From positions 1-64,000 of the forward strand of contig CALWKC010000003.1 of the NCBI GenBank assembly GCA_944381165.1: a stretch of DNA of 64,000 nucleotides, given 5' to 3'. Position 1 is the first letter of the stretch; each line of letters begins with the position of its first letter. The position numbers and the translations under genes were made by a program. Positions 36,520 to 49,111 of the stretch are shown here, one piece after another. The notes under the pieces are model-generated. The model was given only the letters and a program-made list of their open reading frames with translations, ran no database searches and had not been told where the DNA came from. The DNA is from an uncultured Lachnospira sp. Its GTDB lineage: Bacteria; Bacillota; Clostridia; Lachnospirales; Lachnospiraceae.

Positions 36520-37014
36520 ATGGCAAAGGTAGAGCTTAAACAGCCAATCGTAGACGAGATTTCAGGTTACTTAAACGGCGCGGCAGGCGTTGTTTTAGTT
36601 GACTATCGCGGCTTATCTGTTGAGCAGGATACACAGCTGCGCAAGCAGTTAAGAGAAGCGGGCGTCGTTTACAAGGTTTATAAGAATACTTTGGTTAAGA
36701 GAGCTATTGCCGGTACAGAGTTTGAGGGAATGACTGAACAGCTCGATGGACCTAACGCGATAGCAATCAGTGCAACAGACGCAACAGCTCCTGCAAGAAT
36801 TCTCAGCAATTTTGCTAAGACTGCAGATGCGCTTGAGTTAAAGTGCGGCGTTGTTGAGGGCACATACTATGATGCTGCGGGAATTGCTGCTATCGCAAAT
36901 ATTCCTTCAAGAGACGAGCTTATCTCTAAGCTTCTCGGAAGCATCCAGTCACCTATTACAAACTTTGCTCGTGTTATTAAGCAGATTGCGGAGAAGAACG
37001 AAGAGGTTGCTTAA
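36520..37014 (+). CDS. rplJ: 50S ribosomal protein L10
   Basis: ATG 36520 follows AGGAGG. The 164-aa protein has the L10 motifs VVLVDYRGLSVEQDTQLRKQ and YKVYKNTLVKRAI, and a C-terminal helix (LISKLLGSIQSPITNFARVI) that carries the L12 dimers. It anchors the stalk on the large subunit. The gap to rplL contains a short hairpin GCCGG-aata-CCGGC. Confidence 0.97.
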   Translation: MAKVELKQPIVDEISGYLNGAAGVVLVDYRGLSVEQDTQLRKQLREAGVVYKVYKNTLVKRAIAGTEFEGMTEQLDGPNAIAISATDATAPARILSNFAKTADALELKCGVVEGTYYDAAGIAAIANIPSRDELISKLLGSIQSPITNFARVIKQIAEKNEEVA

Positions 37015-37099
37015 TTTCCCGGCAAGACAGAGGGTTAATTTATTTGCAGCCGGAATACCGGCGTGACAATCAGAATTTAAGAAAAAGGAGATTATTACA

Positions 37100-37468
37100 A
37101 TGACTACACAGGAAATCATTGAGGTTATTAAGGGTTTATCAGTATTAGAGCTTAACGATTTGGTTAAGGCATGTGAAGAAGAGTTCGGCGTTTCTGCAGC
37201 AGCAGGCGTTGTAGTTGCAGCAGCAGGCGGCGCAGGTGCAGCAGCAGCTGAGGAGAAGACAGAGTTTGACGTAGAGCTTACAGAGGCTGGCGCAAACAAG
37301 GTTAAGGTTATCAAGGTTGTACGTGAGATTACAGGACTTGGCTTGAAGGAAGCTAAGGAAGTAGTTGACAGCGCACCAAAGGTTGTTAAGGAAGCTGTTT
37401 CTAAGGAAGAGGCTGAAGATATCCAGAAGAAGCTTGAGGCAGAGGGCGCAAAGGTTACACTTAAGTAA
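37100..37468 (+). CDS. rplL: 50S ribosomal protein L7/L12
   Basis: The 122-aa acidic protein has the N-terminal dimerisation helices ([20 protein letters not shown]), an Ala/Gly hinge ([18 protein letters not shown]) and the factor-binding C-terminal domain ([20 protein letters not shown]). ATG 37100 follows AAAAAGGAG. L12 is present in several copies per ribosome and recruits translation GTPases. Confidence 0.97.
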   Translation: MTTQEIIEVIKGLSVLELNDLVKACEEEFGVSAAAGVVVAAAGGAGAAAAEEKTEFDVELTEAGANKVKVIKVVREITGLGLKEAKEVVDSAPKVVKEAVSKEEAEDIQKKLEAEGAKVTLK

Positions 37469-37483
37469 TCACGCGAACTACAA

Positions 37484-37690
37484 GCGCAGTGCACGGTTAG
37501 ACGAAAGAACTCTGAGAATGCTTGCATTCTGAAGAGTTCTTTTGTTTGGCTGTATAGAGCGCGCCAGCGCGGGCCTCGGCAAAGCCGAGGGGAACTGCGC
37601 GGAAAGCGCAGTGCACGGTTAAATGAATAAAAGGGCTCTGGGAAACTTTTGCGTTTCCCAGAGTCTTTTTGTTTGGCTGTATAGGACGAG
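37484..37690 (+). repeat. Two tandem terminator-bearing repeat units after rplL
   Basis: GCGCAGTGCACGGTTA occurs at 37484 and again at 37606. TTTGTTTGGCTGTATAG occurs at 37541 and near 37668. Between each pair lies a terminator: AGAACTCT...AGAGTTCT (37506-37540), and GCTCTGGGAAAC...GTTTCCCAGAGT (37635-37664) followed by TTTTT. The unit is about 122 bases; between the units lies a GC-rich palindrome (GCCTCGGC-aaa-GCCGAGG). The pair separates rplJL from rpoBC. Confidence 0.75.
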
Positions 37691-37770
37691 ACTGCGAGGC
37701 GCCCGGCTTCGTCGGGGAAAACGCGCGAAAAGCAGTGTGCTGTGCGGACAAAAATTATTCATGAAATTTG

Positions 37771-37799
37771 TTGACAGGTTTGGCATGTTATGGTATTAT
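37771..37799 (+). promoter_or_regulatory. Promoter of rpoBC
   Basis: TTGACA (37771-37776), 17 bases and TATTAT (37794-37799) lie about 97 bases upstream of rpoB. With the double terminator before it, rpoBC is largely uncoupled from rplJL here. Confidence 0.85.
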
Positions 37800-37896
37800 G
37801 GACAATGCACTATTGTGGTATGTTGTGCTTAGTCCTAGCATGCATATTAATAATGTAATAATTATAGCAAAAATAAACACAAGGGGTGAAACGTCA

Positions 37897-40800
37897 ATGG
37901 AAAAAAACAGAATACGTCCAGTGAAGTCGGGTAAAAGCGTCAGAATGAGCTATTCAAGACAGAAGGAAGTTCTTGAAATGCCTAACCTCATTGAGGTGCA
38001 GAAGGACTCTTACCAGTGGTTTTTGGATGAAGGTTTAAAAGAAGTTTTTGATGACATCTCTCCAATTGCAGACTATAACGGAAGACTCAGTCTGGAATTT
38101 GTAGATTTCGCGTTATGTGAGGATGAAGTCAAGTATTCTATTGAGGAGTGTAAGGAGAGGGATGCTACATATGCGGCACCTCTTAAAGTCAGAGTAAGAC
38201 TTCACAACAAGGAAAGCGAAGATATCAGCGAACATGAAATTTTCATGGGCGATCTTCCTCTTATGACAAAGACCGGTACGTTTGTAATCAATGGCGCTGA
38301 GAGAGTTATTGTTAGTCAGTTGGTGCGTTCACCTGGTATTTATTATGATATACAGAAGGATAAATATGGCAAGATTTTCCTGTACAGCAGCCAGGTTATT
38401 CCTAACCGTGGTGCATGGCTTGAATATGAGACAGATGCGAATGATGTATTCTATGTAAAGGTTGACAGAAATAAAAAGGTGCCTGTTACAGTGTTAATTA
38501 GGGCGCTTGGTTTTGGAACTAATGCAGAGATTATTGATATATTCGGCGAGGAGCCAAAGCTCTTAGCTACAATGGAGAAAGATACCTCAACTAATTATCA
38601 GGAGGGTATTCTTGAACTCTATAAGAAATTGAGACCGGGTGAGCCTCTGTCAGTAGACAGCGCAGAGTCGCTTATTTCCGGAATGTTTTTTGACCCTAGA
38701 AGATATGACCTTGCGAAGGTAGGAAGATATAAGTTTAATAAGAAGCTTTCTTTTAAATACAGAATTGCGGGACAGATTCTTGCAGATGACGTTGTTGTAA
38801 ACGGCGAAGTCATCGCAAAGGCAGGCGATAAGCTTGACAGGGAAACGGCGGAAAAAATTCAGGATGCGGCAGTTCCTGCAGTGTTTTTAAATGTTGAGGT
38901 TAAAGGAAATGACGGCGTCATTACAAACAGACGTGTTAAAGTTCTCTCAAATATGGCTGTCGATCTGACAAAGTGGGTTGATATAAGCAAGGAGGAGGCT
39001 AAGGAACTCGGAGTTACAGAGAAGGTGTTTTATCCTGTGCTCAGCCAGATTTTAGCCGAGAACAGCAGCCTTGATGATATTAAGGAAGCTATTCACAAAA
39101 ACATCGGAGATTTAATTCCTAAGCATATTACCGTTGAAGATATTCTGGCTTCTATCAATTATAATATGCATCTCGAGTACGGAGTAGGAACAAAGGATGA
39201 CATCGACCACCTCGGAAACAGACGTATCCGTGCCGTGGGCGAGCTTTTGCAGAACCAGTTCAGAATAGGTATATCGAGAATGGAGCGTGTTGTCCGCGAG
39301 AGAATGTCAACTCAGGATTTGAGCGGAATTTCTCCTCAGTCACTCATTAATATTAAACCGGTGACGGCGGCAATTAAGGAGTTCTTCGGAAGCTCTCAGC
39401 TCTCTCAGTTCATGGATCAGAATAACCCTCTGGGTGAGCTTACTCATAAGAGAAGACTTTCAGCTCTCGGTCCTGGCGGTCTTTCAAGAGACCGTGCCGG
39501 TTTCGAGGTACGAGACGTACACTACACACATTACGGAAGAATGTGTCCTATCGAGACTCCTGAAGGTCCGAATATCGGTTTGATTAACTCTCTTGCGTCG
39601 TATGCGAGAATTAACGAATACGGCTTCGTGGAAGCTCCGTATCGAATTGTAGACAAGTCTGACCCTAAAAATCCGCGTGTTACCGACGAGGTGCGCTATT
39701 TTACGGCAGACGAGGAAGACGATTATCATGTAGCTCAGGCTAACGCCGAGATTGATGAAAACGGATATTTTGTAAACAATACGGTTTCCGGACGTTACAG
39801 AGAGGAGACGTCTGCGTTTGACAAGAGTCTTATTGACCTTATGGATGTGTCTCCAAAGATGGTATTCTCTGTGGCTACGTCGATGATTCCGTTCCTTCAG
39901 AATGATGACGCCAACCGTGCGCTCATGGGCTCAAACATGCAGCGTCAGGCAGTTCCGCTGTTAACTACAGAGGCTCCTGTAATCGGTACGGGTATCGAAA
40001 ATAAGGCGGCAATCGACTCAGGCGTGTGCGTTATTGCAGAGGCAGGCGGAACAGTTCTCTCTTCTGAATCTGATAAGATTACAGTAAAAGAGGACGACGG
40101 CAATGTGCGCGAGTATAAGCTCACAAAGTTTGCGCGAAGCAATCAGAGCAACTGTTATAATCAGCGTCCTATCGTATTTAAGGGCGACAGAGTTGAGGCG
40201 GGAGACGTTATCGCTGACGGCCCGTCTACTTCAAACGGTGAAATCGCTTTGGGCAAAAACCCGCTGATAGGTTTCATGACATGGGAAGGCTACAACTACG
40301 AGGATGCCGTTCTTTTGAGCGAGCGTCTCGTGAGAGATGACGTATATACTTCTATTCATATTGAGGAATATGAGACAGAGGCCAGAGATACTAAGCTCGG
40401 ACCTGAGGAAATCACAAGAGATATTCCTTCCGTTGCAAATGAGGCAATTAAGGACCTCGACGAGAACGGTATTATCCGTATCGGTGCAGAGGTACGTGCG
40501 GGAGATGTTCTTGTAGGAAAGGTTACTCCTAAGGGAGAGACGGAGCTGACGGCAGAGGAGAGGCTTCTGCGCGCTATTTTCGGCGAGAAGGCAAGAGAGG
40601 TGAGAGATACTTCGCTTAAAGTTCCTCACGGTGAGTATGGTATTGTAGTTGCCGTAAAGACATTTACAAGAGAGAACGGAGATGAGCTGGCGCCTGGCGT
40701 CAACAAATCAGTTCGAATTTATATAGCTCAGAAGAGAAAGATTTCAGTCGGTGATAAGATGGCAGGACGTCACGGAAACAAGGGTGTCGTTTCGAGAGTT

Positions 40801-41793
40801 CTTCCTGTTGAAGATATGCCGTTCCTTCCGAACGGACGTCCTCTCGATATAGTTCTTAACCCGCTGGGCGTTCCTTCTCGTATGAACATCGGTCAGGTGC
40901 TTGAGATACATCTGAGCCTGGCTGCGAAGGTGCTTGGATTTAATATTTCTACGCCTGTATTTGACGGTGCGGATGAGAACGATATTATGGATACTCTTGA
41001 TTTGGCAAATGACTACGCTAATCTTGAGTGGGAAGAGTTTGCAGACAAGTATAAAGATCAGCTTGTCCCTGAGGTGTTTGATTTCCTTGACAGAAATAAA
41101 GCACACAGAGCAGAGTGGAAAGGCGTTAAGATTGGACGCGACGGCAAGGTAAGACTGCGTGACGGACGTACAGGCGAGTATTTTGACAATCCTGTTACAA
41201 TCGGCTTCATGCACTATCTGAAGCTGCACCACCTTGTTGACGATAAAATTCATGCGCGTTCAACAGGTCCTTACTCACTTGTCACTCAGCAGCCTCTCGG
41301 CGGTAAAGCTCAGTTCGGCGGACAGCGTTTCGGTGAGATGGAGGTTTGGGCGCTTGAGGCTTATGGCGCTTCATACACGCTTCAGGAAATTCTTACGGTT
41401 AAGTCCGATGACGTAGTAGGCCGTGTTAAGACATATGAGGCGATTATCAAGGGTGAAAATATTCCGGAGCCGGGTATTCCTGAGTCCTTTAAGGTGCTTT
41501 TGAAGGAGCTTCAGTCACTTGCTCTTGATGTCCGCGTTCTTGACCAGAATAATAACGAGGTTAAGCTTCTTGAGAGCGCTGATTATGAGGTTACAGATTT
41601 CAAGAAGGTGCTTGATGACGGTGGATACCACAGAAACAGCAAGGATGACGAGAATGAGCTTAAGAGCTCAGGTTATATGACGCAGACTGTCGATGATAAC
41701 GGCGAAGCTCAGTACGAAGATGAAGACAGCGAGCTGGATGAGATTTTCGATGCTGACGAGGACTATGGCGACGGCAATTCAGAACAGTATTAA
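37897..41793 (+). CDS. rpoB: DNA-directed RNA polymerase beta subunit
   Basis: ATG 37897 follows AAGGGGTG; a longer frame from 37768 begins inside the promoter and is rejected. The 1298-aa chain contains all core segments: the rifampicin pocket [20 protein letters not shown] with [24 protein letters not shown] in the active centre, and [20 protein letters not shown] near the C-terminus. Common resistance positions (the Asp, His and Ser of the pocket) look wild type. An acidic C-terminal tail ([19 protein letters not shown]) follows the last domain. Confidence 0.98.
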   Translation: MEKNRIRPVKSGKSVRMSYSRQKEVLEMPNLIEVQKDSYQWFLDEGLKEVFDDISPIADYNGRLSLEFVDFALCEDEVKYSIEECKERDATYAAPLKVRVRLHNKESEDISEHEIFMGDLPLMTKTGTFVINGAERVIVSQLVRSPGIYYDIQKDKYGKIFLYSSQVIPNRGAWLEYETDANDVFYVKVDRNKKVPVTVLIRALGFGTNAEIIDIFGEEPKLLATMEKDTSTNYQEGILELYKKLRPGEPLSVDSAESLISGMFFDPRRYDLAKVGRYKFNKKLSFKYRIAGQILADDVVVNGEVIAKAGDKLDRETAEKIQDAAVPAVFLNVEVKGNDGVITNRRVKVLSNMAVDLTKWVDISKEEAKELGVTEKVFYPVLSQILAENSSLDDIKEAIHKNIGDLIPKHITVEDILASINYNMHLEYGVGTKDDIDHLGNRRIRAVGELLQNQFRIGISRMERVVRERMSTQDLSGISPQSLINIKPVTAAIKEFFGSSQLSQFMDQNNPLGELTHKRRLSALGPGGLSRDRAGFEVRDVHYTHYGRMCPIETPEGPNIGLINSLASYARINEYGFVEAPYRIVDKSDPKNPRVTDEVRYFTADEEDDYHVAQANAEIDENGYFVNNTVSGRYREETSAFDKSLIDLMDVSPKMVFSVATSMIPFLQNDDANRALMGSNMQRQAVPLLTTEAPVIGTGIENKAAIDSGVCVIAEAGGTVLSSESDKITVKEDDGNVREYKLTKFARSNQSNCYNQRPIVFKGDRVEAGDVIADGPSTSNGEIALGKNPLIGFMTWEGYNYEDAVLLSERLVRDDVYTSIHIEEYETEARDTKLGPEEITRDIPSVANEAIKDLDENGIIRIGAEVRAGDVLVGKVTPKGETELTAEERLLRAIFGEKAREVRDTSLKVPHGEYGIVVAVKTFTRENGDELAPGVNKSVRIYIAQKRKISVGDKMAGRHGNKGVVSRVLPVEDMPFLPNGRPLDIVLNPLGVPSRMNIGQVLEIHLSLAAKVLGFNISTPVFDGADENDIMDTLDLANDYANLEWEEFADKYKDQLVPEVFDFLDRNKAHRAEWKGVKIGRDGKVRLRDGRTGEYFDNPVTIGFMHYLKLHHLVDDKIHARSTGPYSLVTQQPLGGKAQFGGQRFGEMEVWALEAYGASYTLQEILTVKSDDVVGRVKTYEAIIKGENIPEPGIPESFKVLLKELQSLALDVRVLDQNNNEVKLLESADYEVTDFKKVLDDGGYHRNSKDDENELKSSGYMTQTVDDNGEAQYEDEDSELDEIFDADEDYGDGNSEQY

Positions 41794-41812
41794 TTTAGAA
41801 GGGAGCACGAAA

Positions 41813-44800
41813 ATGACAGAAGAATCAAACAAGCAGACATCAAACAATTCAATGAAGTTTGACAAGATTCAGATAAAACTTGCTTCTCCGGAAAATATTT
41901 TAGAGTGGTCTCACGGCGAGGTTACAAAGCCGGAGACTATCAATTACAGAACATTAAAGCCGGAGCGCGACGGTTTGTTCTGTGAGAGGATTTTCGGACC
42001 TAGTAAGGACTGGGAATGCCACTGCGGCAAATATAAGAAAATCAAGGACAAGGGAATTGTCTGCGATAAGTGCGGCGTTGAGGTAACAAAGTCAAGCGTG
42101 CGAAGAGACCGTATGGGTCATATCCATTTGGCAGCTCCTGTATCACATATCTGGTATTTCAAGGGAATACCAAGCAGAATGGATTTGATTCTTGACATAG
42201 GTCCTAAGAATCTTGAGAAGGTGCTTTATTTTGCGGCATATATTGTGCTTGATCCGGGTACAACAGATATTCCTTTTAAGAAAATTCTGACAGAGCAGGA
42301 GTACAGGGAACTCTATGACCAGTACGGAAATGCTTTCCGTGTAGGCATGGGAGCTGAGGCTATTCTTGAACTGTTAAAGAATGTCAACCTTGAGGAGGAG
42401 GCTGAAAAGCTTAAGGAGGAGCTCGCCAATACGACTTCTCAGAAGGCTGCAAGGCTTATAAAGCGTATCGAGGTTATCGAGGCATTTATCAACGCCGGAA
42501 CAAAGCCTGAGTGGATGATTTTGACAGAAGTACCTGTAATTCCGCCTGATTTAAGACCTATGGTACAGCTTGATGGCGGAAGATTTGCAACCTCTGACTT
42601 AAATGATTTATATAGAAGAATTATCAACAGAAATAACCGTCTTGCACGTCTTATGGAGCTCGGCGCTCCGGAGATTATCGTGCGCAACGAGAAGAGAATG
42701 CTTCAGGAGGCGGTTGACGCTCTGATTGATAACGGAAGAAGAAACGGCCGTCCTGTTACGGGACCGGGCAACAGAGCGCTCAAGTCGCTTTCTGACCTGC
42801 TCAAGGGAAAACAGGGACGTTTCCGTCAGAACCTTCTCGGTAAGCGAGTTGACTATTCGGGACGTTCAGTTATCGTTGTAGGCCCGGAGCTTAAGATTTA
42901 CCAGTGCGGTCTTCCGAAGGAGATGGCAATCGAGCTTTTCAAGCCGTTTGTTATGAGAGAGCTTGTAAGGCGCGGTCTTGCGGAGAATATAAAGAAGGCT
43001 AAGAAGAGCGTTGAGCATCTTGAAAATGATGTGTGGGATGTACTTGAGGACGTAATCAAGGAGCATCCGGTTATGCTTAACCGTGCACCTACACTTCACA
43101 GACTTGGTATTCAGGCATTCGAGCCTATCCTTGTAGAAGGTAAGGCTATAAAGCTTCATCCGCTGGTTTGTACAGCGTTCAACGCCGATTTCGACGGCGA
43201 CCAGATGGCTGTGCATCTTCCGCTTTCGGTTGAGGCGCAGGCAGAGTGCCGCTTTATGCTTCTCTCTCCTAACAACCTGTTAAAGCCTTCTGACGGCGGT
43301 CCTGTTGCCGTTCCTTCACAGGATATGGTATTGGGTATTTATTATCTGACACAGGAAAGACCTGGTGCAAAGGGTGAGGGCAAGCGCTTTAAGGATATAA
43401 GCGAAGCTATTCTCGCGTATGAGAACGGAGTTATCACACTCCACTCAAAGATTATGGTCCATGTAACGAAGGAGATTAACGGACAGACGGTTTCAGGCAA
43501 CGTTGAGTCTACACTCGGAAGATTTATTTTCAATGAGATTCTTCCGCAGGATTTGGGCTTTGTTGACAGAAGCAAGCCTGAAAACGCTCTTGTTCCTGAG
43601 GTTGATTTCCATGTGGGCAAAAAGCAGTTAAAGGATATTCTGCAGCATGTAATCAATACTCACGGCACGACTACTACTGCCGAGGTGCTTGATGACATTA
43701 AGGCGACCGGCTATAAGTATTCTACAAGGGCAGCCATGACGGTTTCTATTTCAGAGATGACAGTGCCGCCTATCAAGAAGGAGCTTATCGCAAATGCCGA
43801 GAAGAAGGTTGAGCAGATTACTCAGAACTATTACAGAGGACGTTCTACTGATGAAGAGCGTCATAAGAATGTAATTAAGGTATGGCAGGAAACAGATGAG
43901 CGTCTCAAGGATGCGCTTCTTGCCGGACTTGATAAATATAACAATATTTTCATGATGGCTGACTCAGGTGCCCGAGGCTCTAATCAGCAGATTAAGCAGC
44001 TTGCCGGTATGCGTGGTTTGATGGCTGATACGTCAGGCAACACTATCGAGCTTCCTATCAAGTCAAATTTCCGTGAAGGTCTTGACGTACTGGAATACTT
44101 TATTTCAGCTCACGGCGCTCGTAAGGGTCTGTCAGATACAGCGCTTCGTACAGCCGACTCAGGTTATCTTACAAGACGACTTGTTGACGTTTCACAGGAT
44201 TTGGTTATTCGTGAAAACGACTGCAGCGAAGGAAAGAGCATTCCTGGCATGTATGTATATGAGTTTGTAAACGAGAAGGCTACAGCCGACAGCGATGCAA
44301 AGGCGGATGTTCTCGAGTCGCTTCAGGAGCGTATCACAGGACGTTTCCTTGCTGAGGATATTGTTGATCCGGCTACGGGCGAGGTTATTCTTGCCGCAAA
44401 TCATCTCGTTACGCCTAAGCGTGCGGAGGCCATTGTAAAGACAGGCGTAGAGCGCGTTAAGATTAGAACTATACTCACATGCCGTTCACACATCGGCGTA
44501 TGCGCTAAGTGCTACGGATCGAACATGGCTACCGGTCAGACGGTACAGGTTGGCGAGGCAGTAGGTATTATCGCGGCTCAGTCTATCGGTGAGCCGGGTA
44601 CACAGCTTACTATGAGAACTTTCCATACAGGTGGTGTTGCCGGTGATAATATTACACAGGGTCTTCCTAGAGTAGAGGAGCTTTTCGAGGCCAGAAAGCC
44701 GAAGACACTCGCTGTGCTTGCTGAGTTTGGCGGTGTTGTAAGCTTTGCAAGGTCTGAGAAAAAGACGGATATTGTCATTACTGATGACGAGGGCAATTCA

Positions 44801-45529
44801 AAGGCTTATCCTGTATCGAGAGACACCAGGGTTAAGGTCAGCGAAGGCCAGATAGTTGAGAAGGGTGAGGAAATTACAGAGGGCTCAGAAAATCCTCATG
44901 ATATTGTCAGAATTCTCGGCGTGCGTGCCGTACAGGATTATATGATACGCGAGGTACAGAAGGTTTACCGTATTCAGGGTGTTGAAATCAATGACAAGCA
45001 TATCGAGCTTATTGTTCGCCAGATGTTAAAGAAAATTGTCATTGATTCTGCCGGTGATTCTGATTTCCTTCCGGGCTCACAGGTCGATACGATCGAGTTT
45101 ACAGAGGTAAACGAGAGGCTTGAGGAAGAAGGAAAACAGCCTGCTACAGGAACTCCTATCATTCTCGGTATCACTAAGGCTTCACTTGCCACTAATTCGT
45201 TTATGTCGGCTGCGTCTTTCCAGGAGACAACAAAGGTACTTACCGATGCGGCTATTAACGGAAAGGTTGACCCGCTTATCGGTCTTAAGGAAAATGTAAT
45301 TATCGGTAAGCTTATTCCTGCTGGTACAGGTATGAAGCGCTATCAGAATGTACAGCTTGATACCGGTATTGTATTTGACGAAACTCAGTATATTGAAAAT
45401 GATGAAGAGGAAGATACATCCGCAGAGGATAGCGCTGAGAATACGGATAATATTGATGATGCGGATGATGCTGAAATCAATATTACCGAGGAAAGCGAAG
45501 AAGAGGTTATATCAGTTACAGAGGAGTAA
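41813..45529 (+). CDS. rpoC: DNA-directed RNA polymerase beta' subunit
   Basis: ATG 41813 follows GGGAGC, 19 bases after rpoB. The 1238-aa subunit has the N-terminal zinc ribbon [20 protein letters not shown], the catalytic [12 protein letters not shown] that holds the active-site magnesium, the bridge/trigger region [19 protein letters not shown], and the second zinc site with [14 protein letters not shown] long acidic tail of about 45 residues ([20 protein letters not shown] and onward) ends it. Such tails are common in Clostridia but of unknown use. A longer frame from 41693 overlaps rpoB and is not used. Confidence 0.98.
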   Translation: MTEESNKQTSNNSMKFDKIQIKLASPENILEWSHGEVTKPETINYRTLKPERDGLFCERIFGPSKDWECHCGKYKKIKDKGIVCDKCGVEVTKSSVRRDRMGHIHLAAPVSHIWYFKGIPSRMDLILDIGPKNLEKVLYFAAYIVLDPGTTDIPFKKILTEQEYRELYDQYGNAFRVGMGAEAILELLKNVNLEEEAEKLKEELANTTSQKAARLIKRIEVIEAFINAGTKPEWMILTEVPVIPPDLRPMVQLDGGRFATSDLNDLYRRIINRNNRLARLMELGAPEIIVRNEKRMLQEAVDALIDNGRRNGRPVTGPGNRALKSLSDLLKGKQGRFRQNLLGKRVDYSGRSVIVVGPELKIYQCGLPKEMAIELFKPFVMRELVRRGLAENIKKAKKSVEHLENDVWDVLEDVIKEHPVMLNRAPTLHRLGIQAFEPILVEGKAIKLHPLVCTAFNADFDGDQMAVHLPLSVEAQAECRFMLLSPNNLLKPSDGGPVAVPSQDMVLGIYYLTQERPGAKGEGKRFKDISEAILAYENGVITLHSKIMVHVTKEINGQTVSGNVESTLGRFIFNEILPQDLGFVDRSKPENALVPEVDFHVGKKQLKDILQHVINTHGTTTTAEVLDDIKATGYKYSTRAAMTVSISEMTVPPIKKELIANAEKKVEQITQNYYRGRSTDEERHKNVIKVWQETDERLKDALLAGLDKYNNIFMMADSGARGSNQQIKQLAGMRGLMADTSGNTIELPIKSNFREGLDVLEYFISAHGARKGLSDTALRTADSGYLTRRLVDVSQDLVIRENDCSEGKSIPGMYVYEFVNEKATADSDAKADVLESLQERITGRFLAEDIVDPATGEVILAANHLVTPKRAEAIVKTGVERVKIRTILTCRSHIGVCAKCYGSNMATGQTVQVGEAVGIIAAQSIGEPGTQLTMRTFHTGGVAGDNITQGLPRVEELFEARKPKTLAVLAEFGGVVSFARSEKKTDIVITDDEGNSKAYPVSRDTRVKVSEGQIVEKGEEITEGSENPHDIVRILGVRAVQDYMIREVQKVYRIQGVEINDKHIELIVRQMLKKIVIDSAGDSDFLPGSQVDTIEFTEVNERLEEEGKQPATGTPIILGITKASLATNSFMSAASFQETTKVLTDAAINGKVDPLIGLKENVIIGKLIPAGTGMKRYQNVQLDTGIVFDETQYIENDEEEDTSAEDSAENTDNIDDADDAEINITEESEEEVISVTEE

Positions 45530-45561
45530 TTGAGTAATATAATTATATCGAAGAAAAATAC

Positions 45562-45600
45562 AGCCGGACACGTTCTTAGGGAATATGTCCGGTTGTTTTA
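45562..45600 (+). terminator. Intrinsic terminator of rpoBC
   Basis: AGCCGGACA (45562-45570) and TGTCCGGTT (45586-45594) form the stem, followed by GTTTTAATTTT. It lies 33 bases after the rpoC stop. Confidence 0.75.
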
Positions 45601-45735
45601 ATTTTATTCTATAGGAAAGTTCTCTGAACTTTCCTATAGAATAAAAATGCTCCGCAGGCTCGCAGAGGCGCGGAAAGGTAGTTATTCTTACGAATCCGCG
45701 CCTCGCGAAAGAGTTCGCAGGCGAACTCTTTTTTA
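45601..45735 (+). repeat. Nested palindromic repeat, copy 1, ending in a terminator
   Basis: ATTCTATAGGAAAGTTC (45606-45622) and its exact reverse complement (45626-45642) form a 17-bp perfect stem with a three-base loop. ATGCTCCGCAGGCTCGCAGAGG follows in part, then AGGCGCGG/CCGCGCCT (45666-45673 with 45696-45703). GAGTTCG-cagg-CGAACTC with a T-run (45708-45734) closes the block as a terminator. The first 75 bases recur in a decayed form at 61785-61861. Confidence 0.75.
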
Positions 45736-45751
45736 TTATGATAAAAAATAC

Positions 45752-45780
45752 TTGACATAAAAAAACACAGATTATATACT
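45752..45780 (+). promoter_or_regulatory. Promoter of rpsL-rpsG-fusA
   Basis: TTGACA (45752-45757), 17 bases and TATACT (45775-45780) stand about 114 bases before rpsL, just after the terminator block. Confidence 0.85.
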
Positions 45781-45893
45781 ATTAAAGCGTGCCAATGGAC
45801 GTATTGCGCTTTGCGGCGTCTGTTTGCGGCGCTATTCAGAGTTTACTGGATATGCAACCATTCATTATTCTAATTCCGGGAGGTGAAAAAGGA

Positions 45894-46313
45894 ATGCCTA
45901 CATTTAATCAGTTAGTAAGACAGGGAAGAAAGTCTGCTGTTAAGAAGTCAACAGCACCAGCTCTTCAGAAAGGTTACAATTCTCTTCAGAAGAAAGCTAC
46001 AGACGTATCTGCACCACAGAAGAGAGGTGTTTGTACAGCGGTTAAGACTGCAACACCTAAGAAGCCTAACTCAGCTCTTAGAAAGATTGCCAGAGTTCGT
46101 CTTTCAAACGGTATCGAAGTAACATCTTATATCCCAGGTGAGGGACATAATCTTCAGGAGCACAGCGTTGTTCTTATCAGAGGCGGAAGAGTTAAGGATT
46201 TACCAGGTACAAGATACCACATTATCAGAGGTACACTTGATACAGCAGGTGTAGCAAAGAGAAGACAGGCCCGTTCTAAGTACGGTGCAAAGAGACCTAA
46301 GGATGCTAAGTAA
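45894..46313 (+). CDS. rpsL: 30S ribosomal protein S12
   Basis: ATG 45894 follows GGGAGGTG; the longer reading from 45789 starts almost at the promoter and is rejected. The 139-aa protein has the loop [20 protein letters not shown] and [13 protein letters not shown]. The lysines corresponding to K43 and K88 are present, so no streptomycin-resistance change is seen. S12 lies at the decoding centre. Confidence 0.97.
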   Translation: MPTFNQLVRQGRKSAVKKSTAPALQKGYNSLQKKATDVSAPQKRGVCTAVKTATPKKPNSALRKIARVRLSNGIEVTSYIPGEGHNLQEHSVVLIRGGRVKDLPGTRYHIIRGTLDTAGVAKRRQARSKYGAKRPKDAK

Positions 46314-46483
46314 TTAGGATCCGGTCACAGCTTTTAAGCGCAGATTTATTCACAATAATATTTAAGACAGTGCCGGAGTTAGATTAATCCGAAGGTTGCA
46401 GGTTTAATATATACTTAAGCACGAACACACAGAATATTTGTGAGTACCGATGAATTAATGAATATGTTAAGGAGGGAAGAACC

Positions 46484-46954
46484 GTGCCACGTAAAGGACA
46501 TACTCAAAAAAGAGATGTATTAGCAGACCCTATATACAATAATAAAGTGGTTACTAAGCTTATCAACAATATTATGCTTGATGGTAAGAGAGGGGTAGCT
46601 CAGAAGATTGTATACAGAGCGTTTGACAGAGTCGCAGCAAAGACTGAGAGACCAGCTATCGAAGTATTTGAAGAGGCAATGAATAATATCATGCCGGTCC
46701 TCGAAGTTAAGGCAAGACGTATCGGTGGTGCCACATATCAGGTACCTATTGAAGTAAAGCCGGACAGAAGACAGGCTTTAGCGCTTCGTTGGATGACATC
46801 ATACTCTCGTGCAAGAGGCGAGAAGACTATGGAAGAAAGACTCGCTAATGAGATTATGGATGCTGCAAATAATACAGGAGCTTCTGTAAAGAAGAAAGAA
46901 GATATGCACAAAATGGCAGAGGCAAACAAGGCTTTTGCTCATTACAGATTCTAA
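46484..46954 (+). CDS. rpsG: 30S ribosomal protein S7
   Basis: GTG 46484 follows AAGGAGGG. The 156-aa protein starts [20 protein letters not shown] and carries the conserved [20 protein letters not shown] arm. S7 organises the 3' major domain of 16S rRNA. The 170-base gap after rpsL holds no frame; I see no clear terminator in it, so rpsL and rpsG are probably co-transcribed. Confidence 0.97.
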   Translation: MPRKGHTQKRDVLADPIYNNKVVTKLINNIMLDGKRGVAQKIVYRAFDRVAAKTERPAIEVFEEAMNNIMPVLEVKARRIGGATYQVPIEVKPDRRQALALRWMTSYSRARGEKTMEERLANEIMDAANNTGASVKKKEDMHKMAEANKAFAHYRF

Positions 46955-46974
46955 TAATATAGGAGGAATTACCG

Positions 46975-49092
46975 ATGGCTGGAAGAGAATATCCATTGGA
47001 GAGAACCAGAAATATTGGTATTATGGCTCACATTGATGCTGGTAAGACAACATTGACAGAGCGTATACTTTATTATACTGGTGTTAATCACAAGATTGGT
47101 GATACTCATGACGGTACTGCTACCATGGACTGGATGGCCCAGGAGCAGGAGAGAGGTATCACAATTACTTCAGCTGCTACGACTTGCCACTGGACGCTTG
47201 AAAAAGATGCCAAGCCGCTTCCGGGCGCACCGGAATATCGTATCAATATCATTGATACTCCGGGTCACGTGGATTTTACTGTTGAGGTTGAGCGTTCACT
47301 TAGAGTTCTTGACGGAGCTGTAGGTGTATTTGATGCACAGAATGGTGTTGAGCCTCAGTCAGAGAATGTATGGCGTCAGGCTGATAAGTATAACGTACCA
47401 CGTATGGCATTCATGAACAAGATGGATAAGCTTGGCGCTGATTTCTATGGTTCATGCAATCAGCTCAAGACAAAGCTTGGTAAGAATCCTGTACTTGTAC
47501 AGATTCCTATTGGTAAGGAAGATTACTACCAGGGGCTTGTAGATCTCTTTGAGATGCAGGCTTATATATTTAATGATGATAAGGGAGATAACATCACAGT
47601 AGGTGAAATCCCTGATGATTTAAAGGAACAGGCTCAGGAGTATCATGATAAGCTCGTTGAGCAGTGTGTTGAGCTTGATGAGGAGCTCATGGATAAGTAT
47701 CTTGAGGGAGAAGAGCTTTCTGTTGAAGAATTAAAGGCTGCCTTAAGAAAAGGTACAATCGCAGGTGACGCTATTCCGTGTCTTTGCGGCTCGGCTTACA
47801 AGAATAAAGGTGTTCAGAAGCTTTTGGATGCAGTTCTTGAATATATGCCGGCTCCTACAGATATTCCTGACATTACAGGCGTAGATGAGGACGGAAACGA
47901 AGTGGAGAGAAAGTCATCAGATGACGAGCCGTTCTCGGCGCTTGCATTTAAGATTATGACTGACCCATTTGTAGGTAAGCTCGCATTCTTCAGAGTATAT
48001 TCAGGTACATTGAACTCAGGTTCATATGTGCTCAACTCTAACAAGAATAAGAAGGAGAGAGTTGGTCGTATCCTTCAGATGCATGCTAACAACAGAAAAG
48101 AAATAGATAAGGTTTACTCAGGAGATATTGCTGCTGCTGTAGGTCTTAAGTTTACAGTTACAGGCGATACTATCTGCGACGAGCAGCATCCTGTAATCTT
48201 AGAGTCTATGGAGTTCCCGGAGCCGGTTATTGAGCTTGCTATCGAGCCTAAGACAAAGAATGACCAGGGCAAGATGGGAGAGGCTTTGGCAAAGCTTGCC
48301 GAAGAAGATCCTACATTCCGTGCACACACAGACCAGGAGACAGGTCAGACTATTATCGCAGGTATGGGTGAGCTTCATCTTGATATTATCGTAGACAGAC
48401 TTCTTCGTGAGTTTAAGGTAGAAGCTAACGTAGGTGCTCCTCAGGTTGCTTACAGAGAGTGCTTTACAAAGGCTGTAGATGTTGACAGCAAGTATGCTAA
48501 GCAGTCAGGCGGACGTGGTCAGTATGGTCACTGTAAGGTACGCTTTGAGCCTATGGATCCTAACGGTGAAGAGCAGTTTATCTTCAATTCAGAGGTAGTC
48601 GGCGGCGCTATTCCTAAGGAATATATTCCGGCTGTCGGAGAAGGTATTGAGGAGGCAGCTCAGGCAGGTATTCTTGCAGGCTTCCCTGTACTTGGAGTTA
48701 AGGCTACAGTATATGACGGCTCATATCATGAGGTCGATTCTTCAGAAATGGCATTCCATATTGCCGGATCTATGGCGTTCAAGGATGCTATGGCTAAGGC
48801 TAACCCGGCGCTTCTCGAGCCTATTATGAAGGTCGAGGTTACAATGCCGGAAGAGTATATGGGTGATGTTATCGGCGACATTAACTCACGTAGAGGACGC
48901 ATTGAGGGCATGGAAGATATAAGTGGCGGTAAAATGGTTAAGGCATTTGTTCCGCTTTCAGAGATGTTCGGATATGCAACAGACCTTCGTTCTAAGACAC
49001 AGGGACGTGGTAACTACTCTATGTTCTTTGATAAGTATGAGCAGGCTCCAAAGTCAGTTCAGGAGAAGGTTATTGCTGCAAAAGGCAAGTAA
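46975..49092 (+). CDS. fusA: Translation elongation factor G
   Basis: ATG 46975 follows TAGGAGGAAT. The 705-aa GTPase has G1 AHIDAGKTT, switch I with [18 protein letters not shown] (G3) and NKMD (G4), then domains II-V with [15 protein letters not shown] and [20 protein letters not shown]. It drives translocation of tRNA and mRNA. The residues of the usual fusidic acid pocket were not examined one by one. It is the third gene of the str operon. Confidence 0.98.
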   Translation: MAGREYPLERTRNIGIMAHIDAGKTTLTERILYYTGVNHKIGDTHDGTATMDWMAQEQERGITITSAATTCHWTLEKDAKPLPGAPEYRINIIDTPGHVDFTVEVERSLRVLDGAVGVFDAQNGVEPQSENVWRQADKYNVPRMAFMNKMDKLGADFYGSCNQLKTKLGKNPVLVQIPIGKEDYYQGLVDLFEMQAYIFNDDKGDNITVGEIPDDLKEQAQEYHDKLVEQCVELDEELMDKYLEGEELSVEELKAALRKGTIAGDAIPCLCGSAYKNKGVQKLLDAVLEYMPAPTDIPDITGVDEDGNEVERKSSDDEPFSALAFKIMTDPFVGKLAFFRVYSGTLNSGSYVLNSNKNKKERVGRILQMHANNRKEIDKVYSGDIAAAVGLKFTVTGDTICDEQHPVILESMEFPEPVIELAIEPKTKNDQGKMGEALAKLAEEDPTFRAHTDQETGQTIIAGMGELHLDIIVDRLLREFKVEANVGAPQVAYRECFTKAVDVDSKYAKQSGGRGQYGHCKVRFEPMDPNGEEQFIFNSEVVGGAIPKEYIPAVGEGIEEAAQAGILAGFPVLGVKATVYDGSYHEVDSSEMAFHIAGSMAFKDAMAKANPALLEPIMKVEVTMPEEYMGDVIGDINSRRGRIEGMEDISGGKMVKAFVPLSEMFGYATDLRSKTQGRGNYSMFFDKYEQAPKSVQEKVIAAKGK

Positions 49093-49111
49093 TTATAAAA
49101 TAAAAATATAG

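Noticed and set aside
37768..37896. An N-terminal extension of RpoB
   Set aside because: It would begin at the rpoB promoter and has no ribosome site; the ATG at 37897 matches the family start.
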